This document shows positions 29,782 through 41,259 of a stretch of 64,000 nt of DNA, in pieces. Each line of letters opens with the position of its first letter. Within the stretch, counting starts at the first letter, position 1. The translations under genes and the position numbers were made by a program. Source of the stretch: Pyropia yezoensis (taxonomy: Eukaryota > Rhodophyta > Bangiophyceae > Bangiales > Bangiaceae); NCBI GenBank assembly GCA_009829735.1, contig CM020620.1, positions 1-64,000 of the forward strand, in the 5' to 3' direction. The notes beneath the pieces were generated by a model. That model made no database searches. It saw only the letters and a program-made list of their open reading frames with translations, and was not told where the DNA came from.

Positions 29782-31320
29782 ATTGAGAATTGGCAGCTCA
29801 ATCGCCACGCTGCCGCGCTGTTTTTCCACTTTTTGAGTGGACGACGGTGGACGACCTCGTTGGCTCTGTACCAATGGCGACGAGCAACAGCAGTGGCGAC
29901 CATCTAAGTGGCGGCCCAGCCGTCGAGAGTCGTGCTGCCCCTGGCACGGTCGACCATGGCGACTCGGTGTCAGCAGCGGCACAGGGGGCGGCCGGCGGGC
30001 TCGGCCATGCCGCCGAGGTGGCGCCCGCGTCAGTGCCGTGGCTTGAGCGCGTTGGCACTTTTCGTCCACTCTTTGAAGCCTTCATCGCGGCGGAAACGGA
30101 GTGGGCGGCGGCCTGCCCTTTTGTCTTGGCGTTGCTGGGTGATCCCGTGGTGAACTTGTTTGCGGGTCAGCCCCGAGACTTCGCAAGGGCTTTGGCTGAA
30201 GCGCTCGCCAAGGAACATAGTGGGCTGTGGCGCATGCACTCGACGGCGTCCAACGCGGTCGGCTTCGCGGCTAACTTTTTCGCACGCGTCTGGCCGCTGC
30301 TGAACAAGGAGCCATCGTTCCGCACAGCTGTCGGGGCCCTGTTGGTATTTGCGGTTGATATCGACGACGTTGTGGACAGGGACTTCCAGTTGGCCGCCCA
30401 GAAGGCGTCCGACGCTGGCCAGACCGAGACGCTGGACTTTTTCACGCGGTGGCTGGGCGTGATGATCCCGTAGCAGTACGAAGGTACACGGTGGAGCACC
30501 CAGTGTTTAAGGACCACGACCTCGACTTCCCCTAAAAGACGTTCGAGTAGTTCGTCTTCCTGAAGCGGGTGCTGCCAGCCATCTTTACGCCGCGTGCCAA
30601 GCCACGGCGGGGGGCCAAGCGCCAACAGGCGGCCGGTGACGGACCGCCGAAGGGATCACAAGCAGCGCTCGAGGACGCGGAAGACCGGTGCTCCAAGTCG
30701 TTCCCAAAGCACTCTTGGCTGACGGCTGGGGTCTTCAACATTGTCTGCCCCCACGTTGTAACTCTGGGGCTCCGCGTGATGTTCCAGGCAGAGAGCGTAG
30801 CGGACGCGCTCTCACTCATCCTGGAGCGCTTCCCGCTCTGCCCAAGGTCGTTTTTTACGACGTCGCCTGCAAGATCGACCGCAACGGGATGCAGCGAGTG
30901 CGGTCGATCCTCTCCCGACACGGCGTGCGCTTCTGCCTGTACCGGGCGCATGCCAAGGGGCACACGTGCTCCTGCGTGCACAGCCCCAACGAGGCTTTGG
31001 CGGTCACCAACTGTGTGTCAACGCAGGCGGCGGAGGTGCAGCACTCGGTGTCCGTCTAGTTCTGGGGTCACCTCACGTACATGTCCCCCACGTCTTTCAT
31101 GGCGCACCGCATTGCGCAGTTGTCGCTCATGAAATTGACGGCCGCTTTCAAGTTGACGGACGCCGCGGCCAAGCCGGAGAACGACGGGGTGCGTCTGAAC
31201 GAGTACTAATTCAACGTGCGCGGTGTTGAGTGCTTCCGGACGGAGTGCACCTGCCGGGTGAGCTTCAAGAGCACAGCAGAGTCGGATCCGTTGGAAGGCA
31301 GTGGCGGAGTGGAGTCGTGA
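29782..31320 (+). pseudogene. Decayed KDZ-like (Kyakuja-Dileera-Zisupton type) transposase
   Basis: Several frames must be followed in turn. Positions 29877-30473 are a helical segment ending in TAG. Positions 30569-30835 contain FNIVCPHVVTLGLRVMFQAES. After a frame change near 30840 comes VVFYDVACKIDRNGMQRVRS, then FCLYRAHAKGHTCSC and NEALAV, with a Cys pair and EVQHS further on. A TAG at 31057-31059 is followed by in-frame WGHLTYMSP.SFMAHR. The YD.ACK ... H..GH..C ... E.QHS order resembles KDZ-superfamily transposases; this is family-level inference. Multiple stops and frame changes show it is dead. LTR B abuts its 5' side. Confidence 0.5.
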
Positions 31321-32519
31321 GCCATAGTAGATGGTGAAGAGTGTGAGGTGGGAGCAAGTGTTGACGGCGGGGAGAGTGCTTTGGAAGTAAGTGTTGATGG
31401 TGGGGACAGTGTGCTGGAAAGAGCTGCTGATAACGGGGATATTGAGGAGGGAGGAAGTTTTGATGGCGGGGAGAGTGAGTTGTTTGTGGAGCGGGGCGTG
31501 GCAGGGGATGCCGTTGTGATACCGCCAGGTACTGGCGATGCCGACGTTGGGGCTGGGTCTGATCGAGACGGCCGTAGTGTGAGTTGTAGTGGTTTTACGT
31601 ACCTTAGGCGCCTAGCACCCAGAACACACAGAGAAACGACCCACCAAGAACGCGGGGAGACCGGAGAGATACAGAACCGCCGACCGCCTGGCTGGTTGAC
31701 GCGGGGATCCGCGACCAGGACGACAGTGTTCAAGCACACGCAAGTCTGTTTTTTTTCGAAGGGGGAAGCAACGCGCACCCCCACGCACACTGTAACCCTC
31801 TCTCACCCGCACCCAGGAACCCTCCACACCGGGCCACGGGCGGGCCAATCAAAACCCTCCAACATGTCCGGAGGGCCCCCTCCCCCACGGATCATCCCTG
31901 CCAGCGGGGCAGGAATCTCCAGGATACGGGGGAGAAGAGCCGCGCCGGGCATCAGTGACAACACTCAATATCTCCCCAATCTCACAATCACGCAAAATAC
32001 ACAATCACAATCCAAACCCCAAATGCATCCCATCCCGGATTATTGGCCAAAGGCCAATTCCGGTCAGGGGAAAATCCCATACACTGGGAATCCCAAAATG
32101 GGCCCCAGAATCAATGGCGACCCGGTCCCGCCTCCATAGGCGGGGACCAATCGGAAGCCAGTAAAATCCCGGGGGGCCAAGTCGGCCCCGTCCTCCTCAT
32201 TAGGAAGGTGGACGCAGGGGTACCACGCGATCTCTACGAGGTCCCCCCACGTGGAGGGCCCATAGGGTCCCTACATGAGTGACAGCGGGAGTCAGACAGA
32301 TTGACGCCGTGAGCATCACGGCCATGTTATCGACATCACAAGTCGACAATGGAAGCCCCCGGGTAGCCTTTTATGCCACAGGAAGACTACAGACATAGTA
32401 AAGAACATAGGCATGCGCCATGAGAAGGGCCGGCACAGGCGTAGAACTGAGCGGGAGGGCAAACAAAACGACAAGTGGGCAGCCCGGAGCGGCTCCCCTA
32501 CGCCAGGAATGGTTTACGC
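31321..32519. other. Intergenic, no gene recognised
   Basis: A GGGGA/GTGTTGATGG-type degenerate repeat occupies about 31350-31480. From 31800 to 32300 the sequence is less GC-extreme, with CAATC-rich stretches. It could be an old LTR, but I found neither termini nor a second copy. Confidence 0.4.
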
Positions 32520-34370
32520 GGCGGAGCCGTGCCACGACAGAAGTAAGCACTGGCCACGCCGAGCAATGAGCAGGCGTGGCAGCGCCGGTCCATCACAAGA
32601 ACATGCGGCGCGGCTGCGGCGATGCCGATGCGTATCCATCTGCTCTCGGGCGCAGCGACCACGGCGGTGCAGCGCTGGCCTGTGACCCCCAGGGTGGGCG
32701 CGACCAGCGGCGTCGGCGACAACCGGCGACGAAGGCGGCCGGGGCAGGGGCAGCCGCGGCCCCGTGCGGTTGCGCCACACAGAGGTCCCGGCGGGCAGAA
32801 GCAGCCAGCGGCGGCCACTCGCGGTGGCGGCGTGGGCGGCCTCGGCCGGTGAGGACTGCGGCGGGGGCGGCCGCGGTAGGGGCATCCGCGGCGAGGACGG
32901 CCGGGGCGCGAACGGCGGCGGCCGCCGGCCGCCCGTGGTGGCGGCGCGAACGGATGCAGCCAGGGCGGGAAGCGGAGGCAGCGGCTGCGGCGGGTGCAGC
33001 CGCGTCGGTTCGTCGGGGGTCGGGCGACGGCGGCCACCGGCGGCCCACGTCCGCCGAGGTGGCAGCTGGCGCGCGCAACGGGGGCGGCCGGCCCGATGGG
33101 CGGCGGCGTCCGGCAGACGTCCGTGGTGGCGGTGGCGGCGGCCAGCTCGCGAGACGCGGGCGGCAGGCTCGCGGGGCAGGGGCAGCTGCCAGCCGCTTGT
33201 GGCAGCGGCGGCGGCCGCCGGTCGCCCACGGCGACGGCGGCAGCCGCCTGGCGGCGGCGCGGGGCGGGGGAGGGGGCGGCCGCCCGAGGCGACCGCGGCG
33301 GTCGCCCCGGGCAGCCGGCGCGCGGGGCAGGGGAGGGGGCGGCCGCCCGAGGCGACCACGGCGGTCGCCCCGGGCAGCCGGCGCGCGGAGCACGGAAAGG
33401 GGCGGCCGCCCGAGGCGACCGCGGCGGTCGCCCCGGGCAGCCGGCGCGCGGGGCAGGAGCGGCGTCGGCCACCCGTGGCGGCGGCGGCGGCCAGCGCGCG
33501 GGGCGGGGGCGGCAGGCTCTCGGGGCAGGGGCGGCTGCCAGCCGCCCGTTCGCAGCGGCGGCGGCCGCCGGTCGCCCACGGCGGCGGCAGCGGCCGCCTG
33601 CTGCGGCCGCCGCGGCCGACGCGCCGGGAGGGATTGGAGGGGGTAGGGCCGCCCACGGCGGCGGCGCGGGGCTGGGGCAGGGGCGGATGCACGGGCGGCC
33701 GCCCGCGGCGGCCGCGGCGGCCGCCCCCGGCAGCCGGTGCGCGGGGCGGGGGCGGCGGCGGCCGCCCGCGGCCGCGCCGGCGGCCGACGGTCGGCACGCG
33801 TCGCGGGGGCGCGGCGGCCGCAAGCCGGCTGCAGCGGCGGGGGCGGCGGCGGCGTCTGTCGCCACCGCCGGCCGCCCGCGGTGGTGGCACGGGCCGCTGC
33901 GGCCGGGGAGAGTAGCGACAGCGGCGGCCGGGGCGGGGGTGACGGCGGCGGCCGGGCCGGGGGTGCCCGCGGCGGGCAGCGGTCAGGGGCAGCCGCGGCG
34001 GGGGTGGCCGAGCCCGTGGCCGGCCGCGGCGGCGACGGCCTGGGCGGAGGCGATGGAGCTGCTACAACCGTTGTCGCCAGGCGCGCCGCTGCCGGCTGCG
34101 GTGGCGGCGGCGGCGGAGGGTGACGCGAGCGTGGCGGGGGGGGTGGCGTGCACGGCGGGGGAGACGGCGCTGACGATGGGGGGGGCGGTGCGGGCGGCGG
34201 GGGCGGCGGTGCAGGCGCGGGGGGCGTCGCAGCTGGGCGGGGGGGGTGTCGCGGCGGCGACCAGGTGCCCCCCTGGGGGGGGGACGCGGTGGCGGGAGTG
34301 CGGCGTGGCCGTGGCGGGAGCTGGGTGGGGAATGGACGTACCAGTACACGGTACGGTAAGTAGCATAAAA
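32520..34370. repeat. GGC/CCG-rich satellite-like tract
   Basis: Nearly 2 kb of CGGCGG/GCCGCC-derived sequence, with long frames open in at least four of six registers predicting Ala/Arg/Pro/Gly peptides. Three units of 63 bp (start AGGGGGCGGCCGCCCGAGG) lie at 33271, 33334 and 33397. Looser copies of GCGCGGGGC(A)GGGGCGGC recur on both sides. I do not call a gene. Confidence 0.7.
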
Positions 34371-34683
34371 TGGCTGCCTGGGCACACGTGTGCCCCTTCG
34401 GCGTCGGGATCGGGCGCTGGCCGGGGGCCGGCTGTGGAGCGTCGACGGGCAAGGCGCGCTCTCTGAGCTGCTCAGCGACTACCCACTGCAAACATTTTGC
34501 CGTGTGTTGGAGATCCAGGGATACTACATGCCGTTCCGCCTCCTCACTGATTGTCGCTCAAATGGACAGGCGTGGAGGCAAAAAACGCCTGCGATTGGTT
34601 GTAGCGCACCTTCATTTGTCCTCATTTGCCCTCATTTGGGACGTACGGGTCGGGGGGAGCAGAGCCTCCGAAGCCACATGTGG

Positions 34684-35651
34684 ACACGCCTAGTTAAGGT
34701 GTGCAGACTGGGTTTCTTTACACGAACCTTTTCAAAGAAACGTGCAGTCCTGTGAGTGGCTGAGAAGAAAATTGGGGTTTTTTCATGACCCCAATTTTCA
34801 CCCCACGCCACAGAGGCCGTGAGGGACAGTCGGACGCAGCCCCGGTGACGCGGCCACCCGGATCTTGCGCGTGAGTTGTCCCCGCGTTTGAGTCTACCCC
34901 ACTCCTTAAGACGACATTTCCACCCCTCCCTCACCTCCTCCCGTCGCCTTGACGCCACCCCCTTCAACCCCCCTCCCCGCCGAGGTCTGAAGGTTACAGC
35001 CCTTCCCCCATCAATAACCCCAATCCTGTCCCGGTTACCCCGGGCATTCTCATACATCTCTGAGATGTCCCAGGGAAGCGTCCGCGTGTGTACTATGAGG
35101 GTCGAAAAGCCTCCGAGATGCAAAGGACCGTACATCCGCCACAGGTGGTAGAGTCACAGTCATGGGGGGACCACACCTCCCCCGAGACGTTAAAAGACGC
35201 CCCCTGCGCCGGGCCCACCCCTTTTCGACCTAGCCCACCCCGGGTGTGACGGGGAGTGAGCGTTTGGGGGGTGCACCGGGCGAGGGCGGGGGCCTTTGGG
35301 CGCTGTGCGAGGGGATGAGGTGGGGTGGGTGGCACCTCACCAAGGTGTGGTGTTTCGGTCCGGCAGCCGTTGTTGGAGGAACGGTTGACTCTCCTCTTTG
35401 CATTCTTTTCCATTCTTTTCCATTCTCACCTGCCCCACGCGGCCGCGGCAACGGGTGCAGGTGAACACGTGTACATTCTTCAACTTCCTGTGGCCCACAG
35501 GAAGAAAAAGACCTGACACCTCACTCTTGAGCCAATGCGGTGACAAAATTGCCTCTCAGAGCGATCGAATTGATCTTCGTCGGCCAATGAGGACACGAGG
35601 GAGCCCGTGAAACCCAGGCTGCACAAGAAACGACCTCTTAACTAGGCGTGT
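34684..35651. mobile_element. Small non-autonomous element with inverted ends
   Basis: Left 34684-34716 (ACACGCCTAGTTAAG, then GTGCAGACTGGGTTTC) is repeated in inverse at 35609-35651, with a 12-13 bp insertion on the right. The 0.97-kb interior has no transposase frame. A perfect stem near the left end (AAAATTGGGG ... CCCCAATTTT, 34768-34799) adds to the secondary structure. The class is unknown. Confidence 0.5.
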
Positions 35652-36820
35652 GGAGTGCCGCTTCTGGTTTGAAACGCTAAAAAGGGGTCAATTCGGGCTG
35701 AATTGGGGGAACCCACTCCACAAGTAATCGAAGAGTAACTTGCCGAAACCCTTTACTGCCTCACGACCGTGTGCGAGCCACGCGTTACGCTTTTGATTGG
35801 CGGAGGTTGGCTAGGCGTTTGGCCAAAAGCCAAAACACCGAGCCAAAAAAGCTCGTTTGGCTCGGGGGTTCGTCCCGCTGCCGTTGAAAGCCCAAAACTC
35901 GAGCGCTCTCGAGGTGCATTAAGGTGGTGTCGAGAGCGATTAAGAAATGTGATATGGCCTTAGTTTTGGACCGTCACACGGCCCACGAGTCAGAGCCAAA
36001 GCCAAACCGCTGAAACGGCTGCCACGTAGTTGGCTCTTGGCTTTTGGCTTCATTGGTGGAGGTGCTCTGACTGTGGGGGCGCATGACACGATCCGCGGCA
36101 GTTGCCATTTGGGAGAGCAGTGCTGAGAGTCTGTTCGTCGTGATTGCAGTTTGTATCTACCTATCAGGCAAGGCTCCCGCGCTTCGCCTATAAGAAACGC
36201 CTCCGTGATCGGTCACCCTTGCGAGCACCCCGTTTTTTATTGCAAATGTTCCTTCATTGTCTGTTATTGCTATACATCGTGCCACATATTCCATCATTCA
36301 TCCAGTTTCAAAAAGTTTTTTTTTTGTTGGGAAGAGAACTCATTCTTCTCTCATCCGACAGTCGGGACTTTCCGTCTTGGTCAGCAGAGTCAGCCAGCGC
36401 CCCCACCTCATTGGCTGCTCCCCACCCCGCACCGTACTTCCTAACTTCGGCCCAGTGTTTGTTCCTCATCTGTCTCCATGCTTCCCCCGTGCACACGACG
36501 TTTTCTGCGCTACGCTGCCTCGTCTTGGGGCACAGCGTAGTCACCTCAGTGGCCGCCCCCCCATCCACACCTGGGGTGACGTGCAGCTATTGCGGCTTGA
36601 ACGCCAGGAAGCGGTCAAGGGGGTGCTCGCGCCACCCGCTATGGTATACCTCAGTGCATCTGGGCCTCAAGCGATTGTCTCTTCCCTGAAGCACCCCGTG
36701 TCCGCCCGGCCACCACAGTGTGGCCGTCCATGGGGGCTCCCCTGCCCCGCAAACAGCGGGAAATAGACCGGTGCACTCCATTCCGTAGTGCGGCTCAGCA
36801 ATGGCGGGAGCCCGCTCCGA
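35652..36820. other. Intergenic, no gene recognised
   Basis: A cluster of GCCAAAAGCC/GGCTTTTGGC motifs in both orientations (about 35815-36055) can form stems such as GGCCAAAAGCCAA with TTGGCTTTTGGC, again transposon-like. No supported gene. Confidence 0.45.
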
Positions 36821-36938
36821 TAGTGCGTCCTATAAAAAGTGGACGTCCTCGTGTCGTGATCATGTCACATATCGGCCACTGGACCAATCAAACCCACACT
36901 GCACGACCCGTGCACGTCCACTTTTCAAGGGACGCACG
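36821..36938. mobile_element. MITE-like palindromic element (~118 bp)
   Basis: The left arm TAGTGCGTCCTATAAAAAGT (then GGACGT) is matched in inverse by the right arm (ACGTCCACTTTTCAAGGGACGCAC). Nothing is encoded. It abuts the next element exactly, so one probably landed at the edge of the other. Confidence 0.6.
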
Positions 36939-38004
36939 ATATGTGGCGAGTCACTATAGATTCCTCATCTTTCTTGGCTCTGAACATTTTTGAGTTAGAC
37001 ACACCACTCGAACGGCCTCCGCGAGAGCTGTCCAACGGTGCCCTTTTCTTCCCGAGAGCACGAATAATTCGTATTTTACAGGCGTAAGTACATGTTTTGA
37101 ACATTTTGTGCACTTAAGGATGGCTCAAAAAAGTGCAAACGCTTTAGAGGTGCTGCCGTACTTACAGTGGTACTTGCGGATATCTTCATACAAAAGTAAC
37201 TTTTGGATGGCGCCACATCTCAGCCAGCGCCGCTCCAGAGCTGCCGCGTGTTTTTCCCGCCAGGCGAACCCGCAGTGCGGACCGATGCTCCTCGTGCTGT
37301 TATGGTTGACCCCCCGACTAGTGCTCCCGCTGCCGTTGTAGATGCCTCGACGGTAGTCGCTGTTGGAGCCAACAGTATAGTGAGGCGGTGGCTGGCCTGC
37401 AGATGGCGGAGCACACGCGAATGGAGCTGGGGCCAGCGAGCCCGTTAGCCGAGGCAGGGGCCTCCGAGGCAGCGCCCCGCCTGCGAGGCCCGACTTCACT
37501 GCACTCCCTCGGTGCGGGAACGAACGGCATCAACCCGCCTCGGTCCGTTGCCAGTGAGAGCGATAGCTCTGGAGGCAACGCGTCTGATACTGGTCGCTCA
37601 AGCGTGCCGTTGCCGCTGGTTCGGAAGCTGCGTCTGCACATGGACTCGTGCCCCGGTACCAACAAGTCCCAGTTCTTTTATGGGGGGTAGCCAGGCTCCC
37701 GCCCACAACAGCGTCTCCAGCTGCCAGCTTGGTCGCCCGTTCAAGACTGCCGCCACCATTACCAACGTGTGCGCCGCGAGCGCCACCTCGCTGGGCGCGC
37801 GCGCGCCGGTGCCGCCGCAACGGCGACGCGGACTATACTGCTCTGTCACCCACGCGGATATTTTGAAGAATCGCACGATAACTACTCATCCTTGGGATCT
37901 TGTCGTCCTCGCGGTCACTTTAGAACGCACCATCTTCAGGAGGCGCTATCTCTGATCGACCGAGCTCAAAAAAGATAAGGATTCTATAGTGACCCGCCAC
38001 ATAT
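36939..38004. mobile_element. ~1.07-kb non-autonomous DNA transposon
   Basis: The terminal inverted repeats are about 43 bp: left ATATGTGGCGAGTCACTATA (then GA.TCCT.ATCTTTCTTGGCTC) and right 37962-38004, its inverse with about seven differences. The ATAT at both outer ends could hold a TA-type duplication. The interior has short frames only; one at 37388-37690 ends CPGTNKSQFFYGG and may be a transposase scrap, but I could not assign it. Confidence 0.65.
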
Positions 38005-38100
38005 GGAACCCTCGCTTCCTTTTCGGCAATAAACGGCGCGTCCAACAGTTGGGAGAAAACCGCCCGGGTCCCCGCGCCCGTTTGTCCACAACTCAAGCTC

Positions 38101-38181
38101 AGAGTGTTTCCAACAACGTCACGACGATCTCGATACCATCTCTCATACATTTTCGCAGCTTTCAATTGAGCCCACACGTGG
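38101..38181 (-). repeat. Dispersed repeat S, copy 1
   Basis: In reverse complement this matches 60381-60456: CCCACGTG.., then CAATT, then GAGATGGTATC, GATCGTCGTGACGTTGTTGG and CACTCT. It may be a terminal sequence of an uncharacterised element. Confidence 0.7.
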
Positions 38182-38345
38182 CTTCCAAACGTCTCTCGGC
38201 CAATGAGAGCCCAGCGGGGGCTTGTGGGCCGCCGCTGGGGTCCGGTCGCGTCCCAAATCGGCCAGATTCGGGCCTCCGTTTCGGGTTTAGACGCGAATGG
38301 AGTTGATGGAGTTGTTTCAAGTCGTGCGAGCCACGTTTCCGCAGA

Positions 38346-38416
38346 AGATCGTCACGACGATGTCGGAAACGATCTCCCCCCCCCTACTTCGTTGCAGAGA
38401 TCGTCGTGACGATCTC
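38346..38416. repeat. Inverted repeat around ATCGTCGTGACGAT
   Basis: AGATCGTCACGACGAT and GATCGTCGTGACGATC are separated by about 35 bp; each half is itself near-palindromic. The core GATCGTCGTGACG is also inside dispersed repeat S. Confidence 0.65.
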
Positions 38417-38854
38417 GTTTCGGGTTATGGGAGCGTTTATTGCCGTTTTTAACGCTAGAACGGGGCCCTGCGTGAAAATTCGCGACCCTCTCGAAAGTGT
38501 CTGGACGCAATCTGGAAGTCTGCAGGATTGGATGATTTGGCATATGGCGCGTGGTCGTGTGGATCCGCAGCGGTCCGATGGGCACGAGTCCTGGTGGTCG
38601 CCCCCCCCCCCTCTCGGATCCCCCACACCGCACTCACGTATTCTACGCATCGACGTGGTCCGTTCAAATCATACGCACGCCGCCGGACGCCACTCCGGCG
38701 AGCGTACCCCCAACACCCCCGGCAAAATAACAAAAAATACAACATTTCGTGCAGGGCCCCGCCCCCGGCGCGGGCCGGCGCTGGCGGAGGGGGGGCCGCC
38801 CCCCCCCCACAACAGGCTCCCACGGGGGGGGGGCTGGGTGGGGAGGGGCGTGCA

Positions 38855-39065
38855 CACCCCCCGCAGCACGTTTGGCACGGGGGGGGGGGCTTCCAGCGGT
38901 GGAATGGGGGGGGGGGCGTCGCGGGGAGGGGCATGCACCCCCCCCGGAGCTCGTTCCTGCGGGGGGGGGGGCCTCCCGCGGTGGATTGGGGGGGGAGGCG
39001 CGTGCACCCCCCCCGGGGGACGCTGCTGCGGGGAGGGGGGCATCCAGGGGTGGATCTGGGGGGGC
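38855..39065. repeat. ~68-bp G-rich tandem repeat, three units
   Basis: Units run from GCGTGCACCCCCCC through a GCTGCTGCGGGG-like box to GGTGGAT(T)GGGGGG. G7-G11 runs alternate with C8 runs, so both G4 and hairpin structures are possible. It lies just upstream of the Harbinger copy-2 transposase. Confidence 0.65.
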
Positions 39066-39109
39066 TTCGCGGGCCGCGTGGGACGGCTCACGTCGTACCA
39101 GCGACGTGA

Positions 39110-39360
39110 CCACCACTGTCGTGACGCTCATCGCCGTCACCACCGTCGTCACCGCCGTCGTCGGTCTGTTCGTGACCGACGGCCCACCACCGTCGTGACG
39201 CTCATCGCCGTCACCACCGTCGTCACCACCGTCGTCACCGCCGTCGTCGGTCTGTTTGTGGGCCGCGTGCGACGGCCCACCACGCATCGGCAGGCCCACC
39301 ACCGTCGCCACCTCCGCCACCGTCGCCACCTCCACCACTGTCGTCTCCGCCGCCACCGTG
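39110..39360. repeat. GTCACC/GTCGTC-rich repeat with a ~77-bp duplication
   Basis: The segment starting GTCGTGACGCTCATCGCC (39118) recurs at 39195 with one extra trinucleotide block, followed by CACCGTCGCCACCTCC repeats up to the transposase start. It occupies the promoter position of that gene. Confidence 0.65.
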
Positions 39361-39406
39361 TGTGTGCTGGGGGTTGGGAGGTGTGGTGGGGCTGCAGTTT
39401 TGGAAG

Positions 39407-41164
39407 ATGGCTGCCCCCGCGCCTTTTGATCGAGAGGCATGGGAGGTGTCCGATGGCTCGGCGGACGAGGTCCACGCAGCTGTTCTAGCTGCGCGGCTCT
39501 CTCTAACGCGACGCAGACACTACATCGCTCTGTCGGGTGCGGTTGCCCGACGCCGCCGGCGTCGCGGCGGCTCGGTGCCTGGGCGTCGTGCCAACCGGTT
39601 GCGTGGATTTGAGCGCGGCTACCGAAGCATCGAGGCTGACTACTTTGGGGAGGACGTGAACCCACCTGTGTACGGCGAGACTGATCTTGAGACTCGGTTC
39701 CGCGTGCCTCGCAATGTGTTTATGGCGGTCTACGACGACGTGAAGGACCTGCCGTATTGGAAGCGCACCATCAACGCCAGTGGGCGGCCACAGGCGCATG
39801 CCCTGCAGAAGGTGGTGGCCGCCTTTCGTGTGCTGGCGTACGGTGAGGCCGCTGATCGGCCTGACGAGTATGTCGGACTGTCCAAGTCCACAACGGCGGT
39901 GGCGACGCAAATGCTTGTCGACCACATCGTCGACAACTACGAGGAGTTTTTGCTGCGCCCCCCAAACATGGACGAGCTGGCCCATATTCTTGACCGCAAC
40001 GCGCAACGTGGGATGCCTGGGTGCATGGGGAGCATCGACTGCTCGCATTGGGGTTGGCGCATGTGCCCCAAGGCTTTGGCGGGCCAGTACCAGGACTACA
40101 AGAAGCGGCGCTCCGTGGTAATGGAGACAGTCTGCGATGAGGACCTGTACATCTGGCACTTTTTCGTGGGGCCACCGGGCAGCCAGAACGACCTGAATGT
40201 GTGGGGCCAATCACCGCTCTGCATGGACAATACGAACGGTCTATGGCCCCCTGACAATTTTGAGTACACACTGAATGGCCGCACGCGTCGCTTGCTGTAC
40301 TATTTAGCCGACGGTGTGTATCCCAAGTTCCCCATTTTTGCCCGACCCTTTCCACGCGCCACCTCCAACACCCTGAAGAAGTGCACTTACAACCGGCTGC
40401 AAGAGGCGCTTCGCAAGGACGTTGAGCTTCTGTATGGCGTAATGACCGCGCGCTTTCACATCCTTCTCCACCCGGCCAAGTATCACTCTGTTGACCGTAT
40501 CATCCGCACCGCCAAGGCTGTCGCTATTTTGCACAACATGATTGTCATCAACCGCCGCGACGGGTACATCTCCCGCCTCCGCATGGGAGATTTATACGGC
40601 CAGGCCGGCGCAGCGGCCTCTGTCATGATGGCCGCTGCGCAGGCTGAAGCAGAGGCCGCAGAGGCCGGAGAGGCCGCGGAAAGTGACTCCTTGTCGGCCT
40701 TCTCGTGGTCCTCTTCGTCGTCTTCGTCGTCGTCTTCGTCCGGTACTGCTGGTAGTGGCAGCAGTGTCGGTGCGGGTGGTGGTGCGGGCGCTGTGGGTGA
40801 CGGCACGGCGGCCGCAGCGGGCGTATCTGGACGCGCGGGAGGTATTGCCGCCGGTGGGGGTGGTGCATCGGCCGCGGGGGGTGCAGCCTGTCCACCTGAT
40901 GGAACTGGAGGTGGTGCTGGTACTGCAGGGTCGGGGACCGGGGCCGGAGGCGGGAACGGCGCGCAGGGTAATGGCCGTGTCGCCCCGACTTGGCGGACTG
41001 ACGATATCAGGCGTCAGTCTGCTCTGACCAGTCCGATTGAGCACGAGCGACTACGCGCTGACCTGATGGCACACGTGTGGGAGAACAAGGCGGAGGCTCT
41101 GGCGCCGTTTCTGCACCGCCGTCATGCGTTGGTGTACATGGAGGTGGGTGGGCGGCTGCCTTAA
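39407..41164 (+). CDS. PIF/Harbinger-type DDE transposase, intact copy 2
   Basis: 585 residues from ATG 39407. A basic N-terminus (ARRRRRRGGS) precedes a conserved region including PVYGETDLETRFRVPRN and a WKRTINASGRPQ block. The DDE_Tnp_4 catalytic triad is readable: Asp211 in SIDCSHW, Asp262 in QNDLNVW, Glu340 in KDVELLYG. VCDEDLYIWHFFVG is the usual strand before the second Asp. The C-terminal third is a Ser run and then Gly/Ala-rich (about residues 425-530), followed by a helical EHERLRADLMAHVWENK tail. It cuts and pastes the element. All frames and catalytic residues are intact. The partner gene converges from 42391-44937. It is related to the dead copy at 17077-17615 plus 109-1299. Confidence 0.92.
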   Translation: MAAPAPFDREAWEVSDGSADEVHAAVLAARLSLTRRRHYIALSGAVARRRRRRGGSVPGRRANRLRGFERGYRSIEADYFGEDVNPPVYGETDLETRFRVPRNVFMAVYDDVKDLPYWKRTINASGRPQAHALQKVVAAFRVLAYGEAADRPDEYVGLSKSTTAVATQMLVDHIVDNYEEFLLRPPNMDELAHILDRNAQRGMPGCMGSIDCSHWGWRMCPKALAGQYQDYKKRRSVVMETVCDEDLYIWHFFVGPPGSQNDLNVWGQSPLCMDNTNGLWPPDNFEYTLNGRTRRLLYYLADGVYPKFPIFARPFPRATSNTLKKCTYNRLQEALRKDVELLYGVMTARFHILLHPAKYHSVDRIIRTAKAVAILHNMIVINRRDGYISRLRMGDLYGQAGAAASVMMAAAQAEAEAAEAGEAAESDSLSAFSWSSSSSSSSSSSGTAGSGSSVGAGGGAGAVGDGTAAAAGVSGRAGGIAAGGGGASAAGGAACPPDGTGGGAGTAGSGTGAGGGNGAQGNGRVAPTWRTDDIRRQSALTSPIEHERLRADLMAHVWENKAEALAPFLHRRHALVYMEVGGRLP

Positions 41165-41259
41165 AGGTTTTTTTTTCCCCTCGGGGTTTTTTTTTTCCTC
41201 ACCTGTGAGCCGGTCTAGCGTGGAAAAATGGCCGTTGGCGTGGCAAAAACGCAAGGGGC

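Noticed and set aside
32498-34491. Very long frames on both strands in the GGC/CCG tract
   Set aside because: At least four frames are open together and predict only Ala/Arg/Pro repeats; no domain and no reason to prefer one.
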